Below are positions 28,921 through 64,000 of a stretch of 64,000 bases of DNA, in pieces (within the stretch, counting starts at the first letter, position 1; each line of letters starts with the position of its first letter). The translations under genes and the position numbers were made by a program. Below the pieces are notes generated by a model. The model was given only the letters and a program-made list of their open reading frames with translations. It did not search any database and was not told the origin of the DNA. Source of the stretch: Amorphochlora amoebiformis (taxonomy: Eukaryota; Cercozoa; Chlorarachniophyceae). The stretch lies in NCBI GenBank assembly GCA_054601695.1, contig BAAHQB010000048.1:496001-560000 (forward strand), written 5' to 3'.

Positions 28921-29237
28921 ATACACATATATATAATATATATATATACATATTTTTCATACTTATGTATACAGTGTGTGTAGATCCATATATGCATAAT
29001 ATGTGTAGACACACATGCACATATACACATATATACATACACACACAATATATATATATATATATATATATATTCATAATATGATGTAATTACAATGTAT
29101 AAATATATATGTATAAATATATATACATATATATATATATATATATTAGAGGAGGAAAGGGAAGGATTAAGCAGATACTTGACAAGAAGTTTAGGTACTA
29201 ATGTATACAACATAAGATGTTATATATATCCATGCGA

Positions 29238-29274
<37 letters not shown>

Positions 29275-29996
29275 GTATGTATGTATGTATATATATAACA
29301 TGTAATTTGTATTCATACTAAGAATCACACATTGCACTATGATGAGCAATATAACTAAATAATCTAAAAATAATATAAAAAATATTATCTAAGGTATTTT
29401 ATGTTTTAGGGGAGACACAGTGTATCGATCGGCTGATGTATCGAAAGGAGATGGGTAATAAAAAATGATAGACAACATATACATATAAATTGCGAAATAT
29501 AACAGATACATATTTAACGTGAAAATAAATTAATATACATATGTATTACACATATATAAATACATATGTGTATGTATGTACATATACATATGTGTATGTA
29601 TATGTACACATATGTGTTATATATGTGTATGTATACATATGTATGTATACATACACATATATTTATGTATACATATACATACACATATACATATGTGTAA
29701 ATATATATATATGTATATATATATATATGTGTGTATACATATATACATATATGAGTAACTTATGATACTAATATCATGATACAATAACAGATACGATACA
29801 ATGAAATTGTATAATATATATATATATAGATATATATTATATACATATATATGTATATATATATATACATATATATATATGTATATGCTTTTCATACAAT
29901 TTCATCAAATTTAATACATACCCCTGTGTGGGGATGTTGTTTTTTCACAGCATCGCCAACAAGAATCACATGCCCCGGGACGAGAGATGGTTCTAA
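18518..29996 (+). CDS. Discoidin (F5/8 type C) domain protein
   Basis: Proposed exons: 18518-18627, 18706-18757, 19515-19583, 20550-20598, 21481-21562, 22246-22274, 22462-22492, 22862-22887, 23052-23087, 23714-23776, (one unplaced), 24651-24732, 25331-25363, 25928-25979, about 26081-26114, 26258-26333, 26789-26843, 27250-27314, 27677-27729, 27840-27890, 28201-28291, 28568-28584, 29150-29194, 29410-29454, 29951-29996 (TAA). From 24651 on the discoidin fold is recognisable: [68 protein letters not shown], then [11 protein letters not shown] and [11 protein letters not shown], which match the family's closing strands. Such domains bind sugars or phospholipids. An apparent Cys/His-rich loop ([33 protein letters not shown]) is inserted between VMG and ARVIEF. 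The N-terminal part is not recognised. Phases break between 23776 and 24651, so an exon is missing or wrong there; exons 2, 4-8, 13 and 22 have alternative frames. Confidence 0.66.
19819..19866. repeat. 24-bp tandem duplication
   Basis: TTACAATCAAAATATTGTCTGTG occurs twice back to back in an intron of the discoidin gene. It is a clean local duplication outside the TA tracts. Confidence 0.85.
23120..23365. repeat. CT-rich tract and (TATC)n microsatellite
   Basis: Pyrimidine-rich sequence (CTCTCT units) grades into TATC/ATCT tetranucleotide repeats in the intron after discoidin exon 9. It does not adjoin a called acceptor. Confidence 0.9.
24106..24368. repeat. Two decayed copies of a discoidin exon, one inverted
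   Basis: The core ATTCGACGAAAAACGA...ATAGAGCTTGA of the exon at 24651-24732 recurs at about 24117-24146 in the same orientation. A third copy is present as reverse complement at about 24323-24368 (CCTGATTCGACAAAGAACGG read on the minus strand). The copies are separated by (TA)n. A part of the same exon's 3' end (AATAACAATGTTACCCACGT) seems to recur at about 25090-25120. Confidence 0.75.
25410..25610. repeat. CT-rich polypyrimidine tract
   Basis: About 200 bp of TCTCTC/TTTCTC on the plus strand within the discoidin gene, between the exons at 25331 and 25928. It is too far from the next acceptor (about 320 nt) to serve as an ordinary polypyrimidine tract. Confidence 0.9.
27104..27141. repeat. 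Decayed upstream copy of discoidin exon 27250-27314
   Basis: ATGTCCACGAAAAGGCAATG...GAACCTGTCGAAGGGG repeats the acceptor and first codons of the intact exon (ATGTCTACTTGAAGGCAATA...AAATCTCTCGGAGAGG) about 143 bp upstream. The copy would give GNDTNLSKG but lacks a usable donor nearby. It is best read as a relic of tandem exon duplication. Confidence 0.75.
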
Positions 29997-30397
29997 CTTG
30001 TCTAACTCGTCTACGCAATTAGAGATTCAATAGTCGTAGATACTGCTTGGGAAATTATAAACATAATTTCAAGAGTCAAGTGTATCATCTAAATCATCTA
30101 TCATAGTGACTACTTCAATATCTAGTAAGCTAGTTACGCTAAGTGCTAGCTGTGGTGACCGTATCCGTCTAATATCCGTGTGTCTAGCATTTTTCTAGTA
30201 TAATACTGTACGGTGCACGCTACGTACTACATGATCATCACATGAATTTCCAACACGCCATCCGCTACGTACTATCTACCGCATTCTAGTCTGAATTTCG
30301 TCATGATTCCGAGAAAAAGCTATCATGCAGGCTCTATAAAGCATAACTTATACAGCCACAAATTATCTAGAAGAATCATTGTTAGTATGGGAATATC
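29997..30397. other. Convergent intergenic region, CTAG-rich
   Basis: 401 bp between the stops of the discoidin and DEG genes. It contains no TA microsatellite and no convincing reading frame. CTAG, CTAGT and GCTAGC-type words recur, as in the other two convergent regions. Transcription of both neighbours should end here. Confidence 0.6.
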
Positions 30398-39829
<9,432 letters not shown>

Positions 39830-39997
39830 TGCGCTTTGGGTCGGGATCCACGGAATCTAGGCCCGAATTTAGGTGAATCGTATGCACTCCCGGTCAGTCA
39901 CGGAATCCACACGAGGACATCCGCAGGACAGGCTGAAGTCATCTCCGAGAGGACAGGGATTCAGCAGGGAAGGGGGGGTCCGGTGGCAAAAGCTTCC
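39830..39997. promoter_or_regulatory. Divergent intergenic region, likely bidirectional promoter
   Basis: 168 bp between the DEG start (39829, minus) and the SUN-protein start (39998, plus). It is about half GC, with no TA repeat. The plus-strand reading frame stays open through it from 39734, but that extension would antisense-overlap the DEG presequence and shows no conserved features, so I treat it as non-coding. Confidence 0.5.
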
Positions 39998-52716
<12,719 letters not shown>

Positions 52717-53244
52717 TGGTCGATTATATACGCAGATCATGGTGCATAATTAACTAGTGTAGACTCTGCCACGCCGCATTGAATGCATAAGACATTTAAA
52801 AGGAAGATTTAAACAGTATCAAGTGGTGTACTAGCATTAATATTATGATGATACGTGCGTAGCCGTCTAAGCTGTTACCACCTAAACAGTAGGGCTAGAT
52901 ATACAAATCCGAGGTATACGTAATAATAATTATTTACGTAAATATATATCTTTATAAACAGATAGATAGTGATATACTGATATATTAGATAGCATCTAGG
53001 TATACCTAGTATCGTATGATATACTGATATACATGCTAGTCTATTACTACATCTATATATATATATCTAGATATGATATTTTATATATCATGATATATTT
53101 ATATATTATAAATTTATAATATTATATATAATAATACAAGTATATTTATATGTATAGATATAAGAAAACATATAAATTATACCAGTACACTAAAACGCAT
53201 GAATAATGTGTAATAAATATTTGAACTTAACAAACTTCACAAGT
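52717..53244. other. Convergent intergenic region, CTAG-rich
   Basis: 528 bp between the SUN and DUF4211 stop codons. AT-rich but not microsatellite. CTAG-containing words recur (ACTAGTGTAG, GGCTAGATA, ATCTAGGTATACCTAGTA, ATGCTAGTC, ATCTAGAT). GGTATACC inside ATCTAGGTATACCTAG forms a near-perfect palindrome. No gene seen. Confidence 0.6.
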
Positions 53245-54730
53245 CTACAAATGATTTAGGCTTCTGAGGATATGTACCAAGCACCGTTCCCTGTCTCTTG
53301 CCCTGAGCTTGAGATATTCCTCAGCTACCCTTTTGTGTGGGCTCGAAGATTGCTGACAGCTGGACACGCTCCTATCGCGTCTGCACTGTGGCTCTGGTCT
53401 CTTCTTGTGTTTGCCAGGATCACCCGAACTCGAGGCGTCACTCGAGGTGTCACCAATTCTTCGCAGTCGTCTATGTCTGCGGAGTCCCGTGGTTGACAAA
53501 AGTCTACGACGCTTGACGGGGAACGTGGGTGATGGATGTAGATCCTGTGTTCCCTCGGTGTCACCGAAGCATTGAGAAAGCGAGATTCCCTTCTGCGTTA
53601 GGATGAGATCGGCCATGGGTTCTCAAAATTCTATCAATTTTTCCCAATGAAAACCTGACCTAACTCTTACCATATCATCCGTGTCTTCTAGTGGTTGAAC
53701 CCGATCCTGCCGCGCCGATTTCTGAGTTGGGGTTGAGGAAAAAGGGAATGAAGGGCATCAGATGAAGAGGACGGGTGCTAGGGTTGGGTTAGTGTACCTC
53801 CTGCTTATCCTCAGCGTCCGAGTCCGAAAAGAGATCGATACAGGATATTTTTCGGCGCTTGGGTCGGTTTTCAAATTGCTTGTTAGGTAGAATGTTGGGC
53901 GGCTTGCTCTTGTTTTCCTTTGCTTTTTGAGTTTGGTCTTCGGAGGCGATGTAATCGCGCGCACAGAATGCCATCTCCAACACCCATTTCACTTCTTCCG
54001 GCTTAGGATCTCTGGTATCCTGTGTTGACTTCAAAATACTGCCCACTCTTACCTGATCTAAAGTATCTTGAACAGAGCGATTGACTTTCGAAAAGTTGCC
54101 AAAGTGATGTGCGATCCAGTCCTCGTCGTACATTACTGCATGTAGAATGGCTCTGATCTCATCCCCTTTGTCCAAGCCTGGTCGAATTTTCCGGGAGATT
54201 GCGCATAAGATGTGGAGGTCGAAATGGCACGAGTTGTGGTAGAGTGCGATCCATTTGGTGCAGCTCGCACAAGTCGACCAGGAGATGTAGTCTGGGCAGA
54301 CCTCTCGCTTTGGAGCTTGGTGAGGGTAGATCAGAGCTAGCTGGTCGTAGGCTTCTCCTTTCAACGCGACGTCGTACATAGCGACCTTCTTGCGCCCACA
54401 GCAACGCTCGCACTCTTGATCCCCGTCGTCGACAAATTCAGATATCTCCTGGCTGCAGTTCTCCTCAAATCGGGAGTTTATCTCCAAGCTAGGCAACTTC
54501 GACACTATCTCCCAGGTGTCACCGTGTTTGCGTATAGTATCTTGCCCCATATTTTCCTGAAGGGATCTCCTGCACCGCTCTACATGGGCCCGAACCTTTG
54601 CAATAGCCGGGAGGAAATACTCCCTGTCGTCGTCTTTCCGGGCTGCTCCCCGAGTGAATTTTTCGTCGAGAAGCATTGATGCGCAGTATTGTACGAAGAT
54701 TCTAAATGTTGCCTCGAGGTTGTCAGACAT
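53245..54730 (-). CDS. DUF4211-domain protein, probably nuclear
   Basis: Three exons join in phase (443 aa): 54730-53798, 53721-53671, 53592-53245. The start MSDNLEATFRIFVQYCASML lies at the beginning of the conserved region. The DUF4211 features are an N-terminal helix, EYFLPAIAKVRAHVERCRRSL, the Cys pairs CERCCGRKKVA, VALKGEAYDQLALIYP, CASCTKW and a His/Cys-containing helix (YHNSCHFDLHILCAISRKI). The family is found in eukaryotic nuclear proteins such as human CCDC82; its function is unknown. The tail is basic and Ser-rich (RPKRRKISCIDLFSDSDAED; KRRRLL; KRVAEEYLKLRARDRER), fitting nuclear import. Introns are short (76 and 78 nt) and free of TA repeat, unlike all neighbours. The minus-strand frame stays open to 55318, but that part is antisense to the AlgH presequence exon and is excluded. 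An upstream exon cannot be ruled out. Confidence 0.77.
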
Positions 54731-54873
54731 TCGAGTGAGTCCAATGCTCAACGGCTTGACGAAGCCATTCCCTGCTAACGCCACTGATAGTGTCCCGGGG
54801 ATGTCCCATAATGTTTCGGGGATCCCTGGAGGGAAAACCGGAGATCCCGTCGGGAATGACCGACGGCGCTCGC
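54731..54873. promoter_or_regulatory. Divergent intergenic region, likely bidirectional promoter
   Basis: 143 bp between the DUF4211 start (54730, minus) and the AlgH start (54874, plus). GC-rich, with GGGGATGTCCCATAAT and GGGGATCCCTGGAGGG motifs and the near-palindrome CCCGGGGATGTCCC. It is open in both coding directions but lacks conserved residues. Confidence 0.45.
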
Positions 54874-63431
<8,558 letters not shown>

Positions 63432-63765
63432 TTGACAATTTTTTTAAAAATTCAAAAATGAGAGAGGGAGGGAGAAAGAGAAAGAGAGAGGAAGAGAGAG
63501 AATGAGAGAGTGAGAGAAAGAGAGAGAGAGAGAGAGCGAGAGAGATGGACAGATACAGAGAGATAAGCACAGAGAATATCGATAAACAATGGAGGGAGGA
63601 CAGAGAACGAAATTGCGGAAAAGAGAGAGGATTAATGTATAGATAGACAGAGAGAGACAGAAAAAGAGAGACGGGACAGAGACAGATGTAGAGATATTTT
63701 AAGTCACATGAGAGTGAATTCGAGAAATATAATACTATTATATATATATATATATATGTATATAG
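63432..63765. other. Intergenic region with GA-rich tract
   Basis: Follows the AlgH stop codon. About 63455-63690 is purine-rich on the plus strand (GAGAGA, GGGAGAAAGAG units), then a short TA tract leads to the next exon. It breaks the strict strand alternation if the next gene is plus-strand. Confidence 0.6.
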
Positions 63766-63826
63766 GACCCTAGAGAAGACGGCGGAGGCTATGGGGAGTC
63801 GCTTTCCTCTCTACCAACCTAGCCAG
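63766..63826 (+). CDS. Single exon of an unidentified gene (partial)
   Basis: Bounded by TATATAG before and GTAATA after, with only one open plus-strand frame, giving TLEKTAEAMGSRFPLYQPSQ (phase 2 in, phase 0 out). GC content and splice context match real exons in the window. The AlgH gene already ends at 63431, so this is taken as part of a following gene running off the right edge. Function not recognisable. Confidence 0.4.
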
Positions 63827-64000
63827 GTAATATATAATAATATAATATGTATATATATGTATATATATATATATTTAAATATATGTATATAAACACATAT
63901 ATCATATATATTTATATATGTATATATATGTAAATGTACGTAAAAATTTAAAATTATATCTATTTTTATGTATACATATAATTTGCACATAAATACATCT

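Overview
This window is nuclear DNA from a eukaryote, very probably an alga with a complex (secondary-type) plastid. Genes are split into many short exons with GT-AG introns. Two predicted proteins start with a signal peptide followed by a basic transit-like stretch, and one of these also carries a twin-arginine thylakoid-lumen signal. Neither presequence shows the phenylalanine usually found at the start of the transit part in cryptophytes, diatoms and relatives, so a chlorarachniophyte-like host is possible but unproven. Degenerate TTAGGG/CCCTAA repeats are scattered internally. Most of the window is (TA)n and related TATG/CATA microsatellite. Most short Y/I/H/T-rich reading frames are translations of that microsatellite and are not genes.

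Layout (exon chains were built by hand from splice sites, reading phase and protein-family conservation): 1-2296 (+), 3' part of a Tudor/Agenet-like chromatin protein; 4763-18127 (-), PH + Sec14/CRAL-TRIO lipid-transfer protein in 33 exons; 18518-29996 (+), protein with a discoidin (F5/8 type C) domain; 30398-39829 (-), DEG1-type thylakoid-lumen protease in 18 exons; 39998-52716 (+), mid-SUN (SLP-type) ER/perinuclear membrane protein in 23 exons with an unexpected Cys-rich glycan-binding-like module; 53245-54730 (-), DUF4211 nuclear protein; 54874-63431 (+), plastid-targeted YqgE/AlgH (UPF0301) protein; 63766-end, one exon of a further plus-strand gene.

The genes alternate strand without exception. 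This gives three short divergent intergenic regions (390, 168 and 143 bp, likely bidirectional promoters) and three convergent ones (2.5 kb, 0.4 kb and 0.5 kb) that share a CTAG-rich composition and mostly lack TA repeats. The genes do not form a pathway. They are ordinary housekeeping functions: lipid transfer, plastid protein quality control, ER/nuclear-envelope folding and chromatin.

The most unusual structure is in the introns. Nearly all are inflated by (TA)n reaching up to the splice sites. Telomere-like repeats are placed by strand: CCCTAA in the sense strand just before 3' splice sites, TTAGGG just after some 5' splice sites. Decayed copies of exon pieces, direct and in one case inverted, lie in the introns next to intact exons.
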